A stretch of 64,000 bases of DNA from Rusavskia elegans (Eukaryota; Ascomycota; Lecanoromycetes; Teloschistales; Teloschistaceae). The notes beneath the pieces are model-generated. The model saw nothing but the letters and a program-made list of their open reading frames with translations. It was not told the origin of the DNA and made no database searches. Positions 12,437-24,463 of this stretch are shown here, piece by piece. The position numbers were made by a program, and so were the translations under genes. The stretch lies in the NCBI GenBank assembly GCA_011316305.1, contig SAUG01000026.1:124001-188000 (forward strand). Reading direction: 5' to 3'. Positions within the stretch are counted from its first letter, which is position 1; the number at the start of each line of letters is the position of its first letter.

Positions 12437-13100
12437 ATGTCCACCACCACAACCAAACCGCCCAAACCCCCCACCCACATCCCCCCCACCACCAGTCCCC
12501 ACCCCCTCACAACCCTCACAGGAACCCACCCCCTAACCCTCGGCCCAAACACCTACATCCACCTGCGCGCCATCCTCTCCACAACCCACGCCCCGCTCGA
12601 AATCGGCGCCCACTGTATCATCGGCGAGAAAGCCATACTCGGACTCCAGCAAAACGAAAACGAAAAGGAAGAAGAAGAAGAAGAGAAAGAAGATATTATA
12701 GTGCTATTAGAGCATCACGTCGTCATCGAACCAAAAGCCGTTGTCGAAGGGAGAAGAATAGGGACGGGGACGATGGTGGGTGTGGGGGCGACGATTGGGA
12801 AAGGGGCGTGTGTTGGGAAGGTATGTAATGCATCTCTATCTACTCTTCATGAGTCGGATTGAATAATGCTTTTTTCCCAGTAACATAGAAGTAATGAGAA
12901 CTGATTTGTATTGTCAGTACTGCAAAATCGGACCCCTCTGCTCCGTCGCTCCTTATGATAACATTCCTGACCATACGGTCATATACGGTTACAATGAGCG
13001 GCGTACGGATCGTAGCGGGATGGAGGAATTGAGGATGAAGGCGGTGGAGCAGCAGGTTGAGGTTTTGAAGAGAGCGGAATTCGCTGCACGGAAGAAATGA
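12437..13100 (+). CDS. Dynactin subunit 6 (p27)-like, left-handed beta-helix
   Basis: Dynactin p27 pairs with p25 at the pointed end of the dynactin Arp1 filament and helps dynein bind cargo such as early endosomes. Exons 12437-12820 and 12918-13100 join at VGK/YCKIGPLCSV and encode 188 residues. Hexapeptide-like turns are visible (YIHLRAILS, IGAHCIIGEKAILGL, VVIEPKAVVEG, GTMVGVGATIGKGACVG), followed by the family motif IPDHTVIYGYNERRTDRSG and a C-terminal helix. An acidic insert of about 15 residues (NENEKEEEEEEKED) breaks the beta-helix at a loop. Codon use in the first half is extreme, with runs of C. Confidence 0.85.
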
Positions 13101-13315
13101 TTTCGGATCCGGGAGGTGAGCAAGTCAAAGCATTGAATGCAAACGCATAGTTGGTTCGAAAAGCAAATTGTAGCATTAGAGCTACGTAGTTTACAAAAGT
13201 TGTACTATCGCGGACATGCATCCTCCCATTCCACAGCGCCGAAGGTGCAATAGTAGACGCCTGAGCGCTCGCACCGAAGCCTCTTTTCCGAGCAAATGTC
13301 AAATCAATAGTGCAC

Positions 13316-16300
13316 TTATGATTCTTCAGCACCACCCCGGATTCTCTTCCCATCGCTTCCATGCTGGTTACCTTCACTGTCCTCTCTTAGTCGCTTGCTG
13401 CCTTGAGGCACAAACTGCTTCGCTGCAGCATTCAGCTGCGTGGGACTCGGTGCCGTTTGTGGAGGAGCCTGCATTGGATTCGTGGTTACTGTCGAAGGAC
13501 CTCCGCGGCCGCGCCCTGGTTGTCCTCTACCCCTAACACCTCCTCGGTTCATGGTCCCTCCCCTGGGCATCGGTAGACCGGAATGGTGTAGTCCTCTCAA
13601 AGTGGCAGGGCCAGTGCCGGCATTGGGGTGGTTGTTACTTTGAGCCTGAGGCTGTGTTTGCCTGGGAAGTAGGTTCGATGATGTTTGACTTCCCAACGGC
13701 TGTTGGTCAGGATTGGTAGGGCCTTTGGGTGGCTGGGGGGCTCCCCTGACTGGCTGGCTGGGTTTTGTAGACGGTTGACCAAGATTCTGATTCGCAGTGT
13801 TATCCTGCACTGGAGCCTGTGTCGGTGCAGAGGCCTGAGCCGCAGATGTTGATGCTTCAGGCCTTTGCGTAGCCTGAGTCTGCGGCTGCTGGGGTTGCTG
13901 CAGAGTGGTGATGGGGGTCGGCTGACCAAACGATCCAGTGTTTGACGGCGCCTGAGTTTGTGGAGATCCAATTCTCGGAGAGCCGGTCCTACGCTGTTGC
14001 AGAGAAGCTTGGGATACACTGCCATTCCGCACGGGAGTCTGTGCATTCGTAGATCTGAGCGGTTGCTGTCCTGTCGAGATCGCTGGCCTCGCGCCTTTGG
14101 CCGTTTCCCAAACCTCAACTACTGGTTTCTGGGGCGTTTCATTGGCTGCTCTCTGCACAATGTCCAGGCGGAATTGAGCGAGCCTCCCCTTGGACTCTAC
14201 GAGGTTGAGCTTCAACTGATGTGTTCTTCCTTCGTTAGTCACCGCCGTTTCCTTGTCAGCTTTTGCTTTCTGTTCTGCTTCCACAAGCCTTGCTGTCATC
14301 TCTTTCACGTGTTCCTCCTTCAACTGATTAGCCAATGCTGTCTTCGCATCCGAAACCTTTTGATTGATGTTCCGAGCCAAGATACCTCTGACTGTCGCGT
14401 TCGTGGCAACAAACTGCTTCGCTTCAGCATCTGTGGGTTCCCAGGATGCGTTTGTCACTGGAATCTCTGCCTTTTCGGAAGTTTCGACCTTCGCCTCCTG
14501 CGGCTGCTGTTCGGCAGACGCCTTGAATTCAGCAAACCGCATCTCTTCCTGCCGTTTAAGTTCGTCAATCTCCTCCATATGACGGTGTTTGAGGTCGTCA
14601 AGCTCCTTTTCATGGGCTGTACGCAACGCCTGCAGAGCCTGTTCCTTGTCGGCGCGAACCTGTTCTTTGCCTTCATTCAGCTTCCTAGTCAATTGCTGTT
14701 TCATGGTTTGCGTTCGTCGCTCGAAGACTTCTTCGGCTTTCTGCACCCGCTCGTTGTGCCTGGCCTCCAACTCGTCCTGGATGGCAGCACGCATGGCCGA
14801 CAGTTGCTCAGCAATCGACTGTCCTGCTTCTTCTGCAGTAGGCTCCGTTGAAGACGCTTGGATCGATACAGCAGCACGGAGGTCACGCGCATCTTGCTGA
14901 GCTTGCTCGAGGTCGCCTCGGAGCTTGTCGATCTCGTCGGGTGATGCACTCGGAGGGCCAGGAGTTTCAGTCGCCAACGCTTGTGTTCGAAACTTTTCGA
15001 GCTCCGTGTCAGCTGCGTCAAGCTTTCGCTGGATTTCTTGTATACGACTCTCGAGCTCCGATATTTTTACATTAGCAGCGGCAACCTCATTCTCGACCTT
15101 CGACTTCTGGCTATCCACCTCGTTCGCTCTTGTCTCGGCTGCGGCAAGCTTCTCTTGTAGCGTTTGGATTTCTGCTGGGTCTGGTGGGCTGTCCCGGTCA
15201 GCCTTCGCTGGTTCATTCTCATCGACCTGCCCGTCCTCTGAGCCAGTCGGTGCATGGGCGTTCGATGTAGCTTTGGCGGCATCCTGTACGGCTTGATCCT
15301 TGTCCGCATTTGCCTTGACAAGATCCTGTTCCAGCTGCTCCAGCCGCTGCTCGAGCTCCTGCTTCTCTGTGGTTATTGCTTGCAGAGCGGCATCCCTGTC
15401 CCGTATAGTGCCCGTCAAGGTTTTCGATCTGGTTTTGAATTGATCCGTGAGTCGCGATTTCATCTCGTCAAGTCTCTCCTTGGTCTGTTCCTGCGCCTGG
15501 GCGATCTGAGCATCGATTTGTTCTTGTAGTGTCTTCTTGGACGACAGCAGCTCGTCCCGTTCGGTTTGCAGTCCTTGCAGCTGAGTCTTCAGAGCTTCCA
15601 ACTCAGCAGGATCAACACGATCATACTTTTTGAGTATATCCTGGTTGCGTTGCACCCAAAAATCGCGATCCTCCTGCAATAGCTTTGTCTCCCCGGCAAG
15701 GGTCTCTTGCTGGGCTTTCAGATCACGAACTTCAGCCTGCAGAGGTTCAACCTGTGCAACCAATTGCTCTACTTCTCGGATCTTCTGTGCCAGCGATGCT
15801 TGCGCGAGCCGTAACTCGTTTCGAAGGGTTACATTGCTCTCACGGAAAGTATTCAGCTCATTGATCGTGTCCATGAGCTTGTTGTGATTCAAGGAGGATC
15901 GTTCACTATTTTCTTCAACGCGTCTTTGCTGATTGAGTTTCACGCGCGTCTCATCAAGTTGGGTTTGGGTATAGTCCAGCTGCTGCTTAAAGCGTTTGGT
16001 TTCCTGCGTGGATAGTTCAAGCTGCACATCGATAATCTCTTTCTCCCGACGTAGATACTTGATGACTTCTTGTAGATTCTCCAGACCCGGATGGGTAACC
16101 GTGCTCTCTGGTTGGTCATTTTCGTCAGCAGCGTTGCGTTTCTGCAAATTAGCTATCTGAGTGCCGAGCGTCTCCAGTTGTTGATGCAGCCGATTGTTCT
16201 GGTCCGCAAGACCTTCTTTTCCTTCTCTCAAATCCTCCAATTCACGCTCATATCGTGCCTTAGAATCCAGCCAGCTGTCTTCGCTCTGGGCGTAATTTGT

Positions 16301-19300
16301 CCGTGCAGAGTCCCTCTCCGTTCTTAGCTCAACCATTTGGATTTTGAGCTCATTGTTCTCCGCCCGAACTTTCTGCACAGTCTTTGCAGCTTCGGCGTGT
16401 TTCACCAGTTCGTTCTCGTAATTCTGCTGTGCCTGTTGAGCAATGACTGCTTGAGCTTTTAAATCTTCCTGGTGGAACTTGGCAGCCGTGGCATGACGGT
16501 CGTCTTGATCTTTCAGACGTGCAATATCCGCTTCGAAGCTTGATCTCTGCTCCTGAAGCTGACGGTCGATTTCGGCTTCCTTGGCACGCATGTTCGTAAG
16601 CTCCGAATTGGTCGATGCCAGTTCAGCATGGATTTCATTGATCCGTTGTTCGAGTTCCTGGATCTTAAGGTTCCTCTCTTCTAGCATCCTGTCCATGTCT
16701 TGACGATAGAGCTCTTGGGTCTCATTGAGGCTTTGCATATCCTCTTCATATGATTGACTGATCGTCTTGTACTGCTCTACTTGGCCCCTAGCAATTTCTA
16801 AATCATTCTTCGCTGAGACGAGATCCTTCTTCAGTTCAGAAACCTCGTCAGCCAGCTCCTGCTCTCTACCAGCGGAGTCTTGTTGGACGTCGCCATTAAG
16901 CTGGGCTGTCTGGTCATCAGAATTATTGGTCAAGCGATAGGATGCAGCAGGCTGTTGAAGTTGAATGCGTTCTTCTGCGCTTCGAAGTTCTATGGTGAGT
17001 TCGTCAACGCGGACCTGTAGATGATCACGACTTGTCTTCGCAGCAGCGAACTCCTCGCGGGCAGAGCTAAGGCTTGCAATGAGATCGTCTATTCTCTTCT
17101 GGCTTTGCTGATGCTCGTATTCTCGGCGGTCGGAAGTTCTCTTGTATTCTTCACCTTGATCCGATAGCGCCCGCTTGGTTGTTTGGAGCTCGAATTCCAA
17201 CGAATCAATTCGCGACTGGAGTTTATGCCGTTCCTCACTTTCAGTTTGCTGGTTCCTGTTAAGTAGGTTCTGGAGATCGACGTTAAGAGTGTTCAGTCGC
17301 GTTTTTTCTGCGAAATGCGCCTCATTGTCCGCATTAAGCCTCTTCTTGATAGTCTCGAAGAATTCTTTTTCCGCTCGAAGGTTCGCGTTTTCGTTCCGCA
17401 TGCTGTCCAGAAGACCCTTAGCTTCAACCAGATCTTCCGCGACTTGCTGCGTACGGAGGTCCTGCTTAGCAGCGTTGTCTGAGAAGAACTGTTTTTGATT
17501 TTTAAGCTCATTGTTTTCGGTCCTGAGCATCTCATAATTTGACTGAAGCATTTGGTAGCGCTCCAAGGCGGAATTTAGCTGACTCTTACTCCCAGCAACT
17601 TCACTACGGAGTTCAGAAGATGTATTCGAGAGCTTGTCGACTTGCTCCTTCAGCGTTCTATGGTCCGTTACAGCTTCTGTTCGGTAATTATCAAAGTGAG
17701 ACTGCATATCTTTGAGCAGCTTCGCGTAGTCAGACATGTCCTGTGTATGTGGGGATTGTTCGATGCTGTTGATCATCCTTGATTGAGAAGGTGTCGTAGG
17801 AACCACGCCTCCATTGACTGACTCTCCGAACACAGATTCGCCATTCCCGTCTCGAGGGAGCTGGCCCCTATGTGTAAGCATCCGTCGGAACATGTCTCGC
17901 TCACGTATGTAGCTTTGTGATTGAGTCAACAAAGACCTGATTTCATCCTGACACTGCTCGTACAGCTGCTTGTAGTCATTGGGGTCTTTGCCGGCCTCAG
18001 CGTCGTTTCGTGCGGCCTCTTCTCGCTCCATTCGCTCCCCAAGCTCGCGCGTTATCCTCAGTAATTTTATGTTTTGTTCTTGCAACTCTGCAGTAGTCCG
18101 GAACATGACGAGTTCTGCAGCGATGAAACGATCAGTATCAGTCATTCCGGCCACGTCAGCTTCGCCACGAGCCAGCTGCTCAAGCTGCAGTTGCTGATCG
18201 GCGCTGAAATTGTCCAAGCCCTTGTCTCGCCGATCCAGTTCGAATAAAAGAATCTTGGTTTGTGTGCTGAGATCGCGGAGCTGCTGCCGAAGCACCTCGC
18301 CCTCTTTGACTTTGGCTTCAATCTGGCCAGCCGCTTTTCGAGCACTCTTTACAGCCTGATCACGTTCCTTGCCAATATGATCGACCAAAGACGACATCTC
18401 AGCGATGTTCGATTCAAGTTGTGCCTTTTCCGTACGGAGCTCCTCGATTTCTGGCTTCATCACCTCTGCGCTAGCTAGCATTTCATCCACAGATACTTTA
18501 AGCCGCTCGTTCTCCTGTTTCGCAACAGCAAGCTCGGTCCTGAGCTGGCCATTGTGTGCAACAAGCTGTGTGGGGTTAAGACGTTCTCTTAGGCGAGAAC
18601 GCCCTGGAGAAAAGAAGGACGAAGCTGGAGAGCTTGCTCGACCGGGTGTCGAGGGTTGTCCGTTGGTCCCATCATGAAGAGGCGGATCTTCTCGGAGTTG
18701 TGTACGCAATTCAGTGAGCTCCGCCTGAAGCTTATCTACAAGCTCGTTCAACTCTTCAATCTTATGCTCGGCTGCTTCTCTTCCATCGCTTTCGGTTTGA
18801 ATCTCAGATGCAAGCTTGCCGAGTTGTGCTTGAGCATTCTCTTTCGTAGCTTCGAGCTCGTTATGTAATTCATGTAGCCGTGCCTGATCCGTGCTTGCAG
18901 AGTTTCGGGTGAGCTCAATGAGTCGCTTGTTGGACTCTGCATTCTTCCTATAGGATTCTTCTGCCTGTGTCGCCTCATCTGACAATTGCTGAATACGTGA
19001 AAGGTACTCCTCCAGTTTCTGGCTCAGCTCGTCGATTCGATTACGAAGTGTTTGTTCCGTGCGACGAGCAGTATCAAGATCATTTACTGACTCCTCGTTT
19101 TGCCGCTGCAAATCGGAGATGCGGGCAACTTTGTCCCTACGGAACTTAGTGTATTCGTCGGTCTTTGCTTTCAATTCACGATCAAGCCAGTCGTTGTTGC
19201 GTTTCAAATGCTCGATCTCTTGCTGTAGATTTTGCTCGTGGTATTTAGCGGTCGAGACGTTGGCATCGGCCGATTGTAATCTTTGTTCGAGACTTGTGAC

Positions 19301-19864
19301 TTCTTGTCGCAGGTCGAGCGTTTTAGAATGCTGAACCGTCAGCTCTTCTGCAAGCTTGTCGTGTGCTATAGACTTGGATTCCAAGATGGACAAGGTGTCA
19401 CGATTTGAAGATTCGAGTGAGGATATCCGGGTCTTCAAAGCTGTTACCTCAGATGTTGAGCTGGTTGTAGAAGTCTTGAATTCCTCGAACTCTGCCTTGA
19501 CAGAAGCTTTTGATTGTTCTGGAGATGATATTATCAGCCTTCAGCACTGCAGAGGTTATCAGAAACACGGACCTTCTTCGTGGAGTTTCCGCCTGAGCTC
19601 AGCAGCTTCTTTCACTCCTTTGTCGATCGAACTCTTCAAAACACGACTTTTCGATTCCCCGCCGCGTACAGCATTCTCGAGCTCAATGTTGAGCTTGAGC
19701 TTCTCAGCTTTGAGCCCATCATATTCATGGATCCGTGGTGAAAGGCTTGCAAGGAGATTCCGGACGAGGTCACTGGTAGGCGTGTCAAGCAATGTGTTGA
19801 GTGAAGCCTGTGGCACCGCAAAAAAGGCCGAGAGTCGAGGGATATCTAGCTCTGCAGCTGCCAT
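13316..19864 (-). CDS. MLP1: Nuclear-basket protein Mlp1/TPR (nucleoprotein TPR)
   Basis: A giant coiled-coil protein of the nuclear pore basket (TPR/Mlp1), which acts in mRNA surveillance, export and chromatin anchoring at the pore. Exon 1 is 19864-19573 and exon 2 is 19518-13316; the 54-base intron is in phase (HEE-E-QSKASVK). The 2164 residues are close to yeast Mlp1 (about 1875) and human TPR (about 2360). The N-terminus MAAAELDIPRLSAFFAVP is typical. Almost continuous Glu/Gln/Lys/Arg/Leu heptads run to about residue 1750, then a Gln/Pro/Thr-rich low-complexity tail follows and a basic NLS-like end (GSKRLREDSEG, GKRIRGG). The start at 19864 is preferred over 19885 because family members begin MAAAE. 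It shares a short upstream region with TFIIE-beta. Confidence 0.95.
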
Positions 19865-20225
19865 GATGAGGGTTGTGTATGTCAACCAACGCGAGGCCTG
19901 GCGCTCATCTTTGTCGTAGCATGACGAACGGTAAGCTGTCGCCGCAAGGGTTGCTGCACGACGAAGTCGGTGTCCCTATGGGAGTAGAAAGAATGACCTG
20001 GGGGACCAGCGCAGTGATTCGTAGTGGTGGATGGTGATCTTGAAGAATGATATTGTAGTGAATTTGATGAATGAACCTCAATTCTGTACTGTAGGACGGC
20101 ATTTTGCCTAGCGTGTGTGCGCATATCCATATCCGCCCTACAGCGGCTCGGCGGGATGAGTCGCTCCAGTTCCATGTCTTTCCTCACCTCAATACTCTGA
20201 GTTACCAACTGCTTCCATCGTCAAG
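19865..20225. promoter_or_regulatory. Head-to-head intergenic region, MLP1 and TFIIE-beta
   Basis: The start codons of two nuclear genes are 361 bases apart on opposite strands, so both promoters must sit here. I see no convincing TATA box, as is usual for fungal housekeeping genes. Confidence 0.6.
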
Positions 20226-21095
20226 ATGTCTTACCTTCAGAATAAAGTCCAGTCTTTCAACGCCAACTTAGGTACGGTCGCTGGTAAGATTTCCAACAAA
20301 CGCACTGTCGGGCCACCCCCAAAACCTGTTGCTTCCCCCACACCCTCTGCAGCCTCGGATACCTCGAAGAATGATCTCAAACGGAAACGAGCCGATCTTC
20401 CGCAGGTACCCTTCTCGCAGCCAGCGGACACGGGTGTTGGCCAGCATATCATGACCCAGGTCACCTATGCGATCGACCATCTCAAGAAGAGAGACGAGCC
20501 TCAGACCTTTGCTGCAATCCTTGAATACCTGTCCATGCAGACTCGTGAAGAGAGCTATAAGAAAGCTTTGGAGAAGATCCTGATCCAGCATGACAAGGTA
20601 AACTATGAGCCTAAACGGGAAGGACATCCTGCCGTCTTCAGTTTCCGGCCAGTGCACAACATCCGCTCCGCTGAGAGCTTGTTAAGGTACCTTCAGGCGC
20701 AGCATACTGCCCAAGGTCTCAGCGTCAAAGAGTTACGTGATGGCTGGCCAGGTGCTGAGGATGCGATCAGTAAGCTTGAATCCGAGGGGAAATTGCTGGT
20801 GACACGGAACAAAAAGGACAATCATGCCAGGATGGTTTGGCCGAATGATTCGTCCCTGAATTTTGAGATCGATAACGAGTTCAAAGCTATTTGGCACAAA
20901 ATAAAGTTGCCCGAGCCTGGTGCTCTGGCCGATGAGCTGGAGAAGGAGGGCTTGACTCCTGCAAATAAACATCGGCTCACGAAGAAGCCGGTCAAAGCTC
21001 AGGAAAAACCGAAGCGTAAGGCAAGAGCTGGAGGGAAGACGACGAATGTGCACATGGCTGGCGTTTTGAGGGACTACTCGCATTTGAAGAAGTGA
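20226..21095 (+). CDS. TFA2: Transcription initiation factor IIE subunit beta
   Basis: TFIIE-beta acts with TFIIE-alpha in the RNA polymerase II pre-initiation complex, helping recruit TFIIH and open the promoter. The gene has no intron and encodes 289 residues. The N-terminal MSYLQNKVQSFNANLGT and Ser/Pro linker are followed by two winged-helix units: the TFIIE-beta core (TQVTYAIDHLKKRDEPQTF through HDKVNYEPKREGHPAVFSF) and a second one (LLRYLQAQHTAQGLSVKELR through GKLLVTRNKKDNHARMVWPN). A basic C-terminal tail (RLTKKPVKAQEKPKRKARAGG) ends HMAGVLRDYSHLKK, matching the conserved fungal end. Confidence 0.93.
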   Translation: MSYLQNKVQSFNANLGTVAGKISNKRTVGPPPKPVASPTPSAASDTSKNDLKRKRADLPQVPFSQPADTGVGQHIMTQVTYAIDHLKKRDEPQTFAAILEYLSMQTREESYKKALEKILIQHDKVNYEPKREGHPAVFSFRPVHNIRSAESLLRYLQAQHTAQGLSVKELRDGWPGAEDAISKLESEGKLLVTRNKKDNHARMVWPNDSSLNFEIDNEFKAIWHKIKLPEPGALADELEKEGLTPANKHRLTKKPVKAQEKPKRKARAGGKTTNVHMAGVLRDYSHLKK

Positions 21096-21558
21096 ACCGG
21101 CGTTGATTTATGGGAACTGAAAGATACCCCCAGGCATGGACATGGAGTTTTGGGATTGCGGATTCCAGGGGACCACTCTGAAACTCTACGAAGTTGCTAT
21201 GATGATACCACAAAAGCTTTGGAAGTGAAATGGGAGTTGTAGATGGGCAGGTAAAAAATCAAAGGTTCATTATAGACTGCCGAGACTGCTAAATATCAAT
21301 GGCTACTTTCGGATGACGCGCGGGAGCATGCGGTCGTAAGGTTGGTTGATCTTGAAGTTCTCCAAGAAGCGTTCGGTTTGGGCGCCCCAGTATCTGTCGG
21401 ACGGCACTTAGATCTCGCCAAAAGCAGCCCTTTCTATTTAGATTACCTGTAAAAAAAACTTTAGCAGAGTCACTTGAGGTCTTGAAGCTGATTACCAAGA
21501 TTGTGATTGGATGCAAAGCCATGCGGGATGGCCGGGTATCATGTTTTGTCGTATGCCT
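21096..21558. other. Convergent intergenic region, nothing recognised
   Basis: About 460 bases between the 3' ends of TFA2 and COQ3. The minus-strand open frame 21289-21522 is short and unlike any family I know. No RNA or repeat is seen. Confidence 0.5.
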
Positions 21559-22440
21559 CTAGGGATTTCTTCTAATTCCAAAGAAGTAATTGCCCCAACG
21601 CTCTCCACCGGTCACCATCCTCCATCCGATTCCTGGAACATATACACAACCTAAAGCCTTCATCCCTCCGTTCGCTCCCCATCCCTCCTGGGCCTCAAAG
21701 TAAGCTCTTATTTGATTTTCGTTGATATATTTGGACCAATCATGTGTTCCCCTAGGGACCAAGCCCATAACATCTTCGGCCACAACCTTCGTAGTGAGCC
21801 AGCTTGTCCACGTCCGAGCAATCGTGCTGAGAATAAGCCAGCCACCGGGCTTAACGAACGGGAGGCAAGATCTCAAAAACTGCGCAGGGGCACTGATATG
21901 TTCAATGACCTCAAACAAGCTGACGACATCGTATTGTTCCTTTGGCAATTGAGGGACATCGAGATCCTCAATTGCCTTGTTCAAATACTCCAGTCTTCCC
22001 GGCTCCTGTAAGATTGGGTCTTTTCGTGCGTGCTGCTTCGCTACCTCTATCACATCCATGCTCGGATCAATTGCGGTGACCTTTGCGGTGGTGGGCAGTC
22101 GTGCGGCGCTTTCCGCGAAAATGCCACCTCCGCAGCCGATGTCGAGGTAGCGGAGTCCTTGTTGAGTTGTTGAATGGGGATTGAGAGCATGGCAGCTGGA
22201 GATGAAGTCGTGACGGAGTGGGTTCATGAGGTGCAGGAGGCGAGAGGATCCGTACGGATCCCACCAGGTTGAGGCCAAAGCATTGAAGTGGGACACTTCC
22301 ATAGGATTGACGGACGAAGATGAAGTTGCATAGCTGCGGAGGGCCTGAAACCCCCGAGCAAGGCGTAAGAAGTTACCAGGAGCTGAAAGGCGAGTTGCGA
22401 TCATTCTTCCTGGTGATGAAGCTCGGTGTGAGATTGGCAT
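21559..22440 (-). CDS. COQ3: Ubiquinone biosynthesis O-methyltransferase, mitochondrial
   Basis: Coq3 is a SAM-dependent enzyme that carries out both O-methylations of coenzyme Q synthesis at the inner mitochondrial membrane. The single exon encodes 293 residues. The N-terminus, from MIATRLSAPGNFLRLARG to the Ser-rich stretch near residue 45, is a typical mitochondrial presequence; translation could start at 22440 or at the in-frame ATG at 22404. Methyltransferase motif I is YLDIGCGGGIFAESAARL. Coq3-type features follow: FNALASTWWDP, LRHDFI, VSLFEVIEHI, PGGWLILSTIARTW and GTHDWSKYI. It lies head to head with mitochondrial PheRS, another nuclear gene for a mitochondrial protein. Confidence 0.94.
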   Translation of the reverse strand: MPISHRASSPGRMIATRLSAPGNFLRLARGFQALRSYATSSSSVNPMEVSHFNALASTWWDPYGSSRLLHLMNPLRHDFISSCHALNPHSTTQQGLRYLDIGCGGGIFAESAARLPTTAKVTAIDPSMDVIEVAKQHARKDPILQEPGRLEYLNKAIEDLDVPQLPKEQYDVVSLFEVIEHISAPAQFLRSCLPFVKPGGWLILSTIARTWTSWLTTKVVAEDVMGLVPRGTHDWSKYINENQIRAYFEAQEGWGANGGMKALGCVYVPGIGWRMVTGGERWGNYFFGIRRNP

Positions 22441-22682
22441 TGCCCTCGACTCATGCTGCTACCGTCCTTCGATGAGTGCCAGTCCAAGCTTCCAACCTCA
22501 AGGAGTATCGATACATCGTCTCGAGTGGCTTCCGTTACGTGGACAGTGGAACTTCAAGCTCTGGTAGAAGAGATGTCGGTCCACGAGGTGAAATTGCGCT
22601 CTTGAAAGTCAATGATCAAGCGCGATTGGCGCTGAACCGGAGCTCATCTTTATTTAACTTGCGTTGTTCTTCCGAAAGCGAC
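22441..22682. promoter_or_regulatory. Head-to-head intergenic region, COQ3 and mitochondrial PheRS
   Basis: The two start codons are 242 bases apart on opposite strands, so this short stretch carries both promoters. Both products go to mitochondria, which makes shared control plausible, but no known element is evident. Confidence 0.55.
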
Positions 22683-24205
22683 ATGAAGTCTGCGGCCTCC
22701 AGAAGAGCATTCAGGCTTGTGCAGGATCGATGGACGGCGACAGGCATCCGGTGGTCATGTCAGCAGAGATCGTCTCTGCCGGTGGCCTCTCAGCGGTGTC
22801 AATCCACAAGTATGTACAGTACTTGGCCTCGCGCAGACAACTCCTCCTGACACAGCGCACTAATCTCGTCACAGATTCAGACCCAGAACTTGAGATAGAA
22901 GGTAGAACCTATCAGACCGATCCCTGGACCAATGTTCCACAGTCCATTCTCTCACTCTTACCTCGTCGTCTTCATCTCCAACCATCCCACCCGGTTTCAT
23001 TGACCCGCGAGCTCATCGAATCTCGCTTCCCTTCGCCTACATACAATCACCACAATGACCTCTCCCCCGTCGTAACGGTAGCCCAAAACTTCGACTCCCT
23101 AGGTTTCCCTGCAGACCACCCTGGCAGGAATCGCTCAGACACATACTACGTCAACAAAGACACTGTTCTACGAACCCACACCAGTGCCCACGAAGCAGAC
23201 ATCTTCCGGCAGAATGCCAGCGAAGGCTACACCATCAGCGCAGATGTGTATAGACGAGACGCTGTTGACCGCAGTCATTATCCCGTTTTCCACCAAATGG
23301 AAGGGGCACGGATGTGGGATCGGAGGAAAGTACCCGGAGGAAATATAGCAAAAGCGGTATGGGACGATCTTGCGAGGATGCCAAAACATGACCTTGAGGT
23401 TGAGGATTCTAATCCGACAGTCCATCCCGAAAGAAATCCGTTGCAAGCGAAGCACCACTCACTAGAAGAGGTCGAAGCCGTTGCTGCCCATCTCAAACGG
23501 TCGCTCGAAGGCGTGGTCGTTGAACTCTTTTCGAAAGCCAAGCAAGCTGCAGCTGCAGCTAATGGTCCTGATCCACCAATCCACGAAGAACCTCTGAAAG
23601 TCCGTTGGGTAGAGGCGTATTTCCCTTTCACGAGTCCCTCCTGGGAACTCGAGGTCTTTTGGCAAGGCGACTGGCTCGAGATTCTCGGTTGTGGCGTCAC
23701 CAAACAGGATCTCTACATCCACGCCGGCATTCCCAATCACATTGGCTGGGCCTTTGGCGTAGGTCTCGAACGTGTTGCAATGTTGCTGTTCTCCATACCC
23801 GATATCCGCCTTTTTTGGTCTCGAGATAAGCGCTTTCTATCGCAGTTCGCTACTGTCGACAACATCAACCGCTACAAGTCGTTTTCGAAGCATCCAGCGT
23901 GTTACAAAGACGTAGCGTTCTGGCTCCGCAGCTCTAGCAGCAGCGCAGGCGGTGGGTTGAGGAGTAACGCCCAGGACTTCCATGAAAACGACGTCATGGA
24001 AATTGTGAGAATAATTGGGGGTGATTTGGTGGAGGATGTCCGGTTGGTGGACGAATTTCAACACCCAGTGAGCCGAAGGAAGAGTCTCTGTTATAGGATC
24101 AATTATCGAAGTCTGGAGAGGACGTTAACGAATGAGGAAACCAATGAAATGCATGAGAGTGTGAGAGGCGAGTTGGTGAAGAAGCTGGGTGTCGAGCTAA
24201 GATGA
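22683..24205 (+). CDS. MSF1: Phenylalanyl-tRNA synthetase, mitochondrial (monomeric)
   Basis: Mitochondrial PheRS charges tRNA-Phe in the matrix as a monomer. Exon 1 (22683-22809) encodes a presequence rich in Arg/Ser without acid residues (MKSAASRRAFRLVQDRWTAT). A GTATGT donor and the acceptor at 22873-22874 lead in phase to exon 2 (22875-24205), total 485 residues (yeast Msf1 469, human FARS2 451). Class II motifs are visible: FHQMEGARMWDRR, VEAYFPFTSPSWELEV, GDWLEILGCG and GWAFGVGLERVAMLLF. A C-terminal ferredoxin-like anticodon-binding domain begins at SKHPACYKDVAFWL. The frame of exon 2 stays open upstream without a good ATG, which is why the two-exon model is preferred. Confidence 0.93.
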
Positions 24206-24463
24206 AGAAGACCACAACAAAGCTGTAAACACTCAATTAATATCACAAGCTCTTCTCATGACAAAGTTCCTGGCTGAATCTACGAGTGGTTGATGCCTCA
24301 CATTATTTAGATGGCTCGGTATAACTGTGGTAGAGCGGAGCCTAATGTACAGTCAAATGACTCCGTCGCTGTCCCGCCATATTTACACAAATTCGAAGTA
24401 TTCCACCCTGAGGGTGGCTAATAGCCTAGGAAGCCAAGATGAAAGGATCTGCCCAAGGTTTCT
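24206..24463. other. Convergent 3' flank, nothing recognised
   Basis: About 260 bases between the stop codons of the PheRS gene and MGE1. Confidence 0.5.

Noticed and set aside
13958..14851. Long plus-strand open frame inside MLP1
   Set aside because: It is the antisense of a repetitive coiled-coil coding region, which often leaves long antisense frames.
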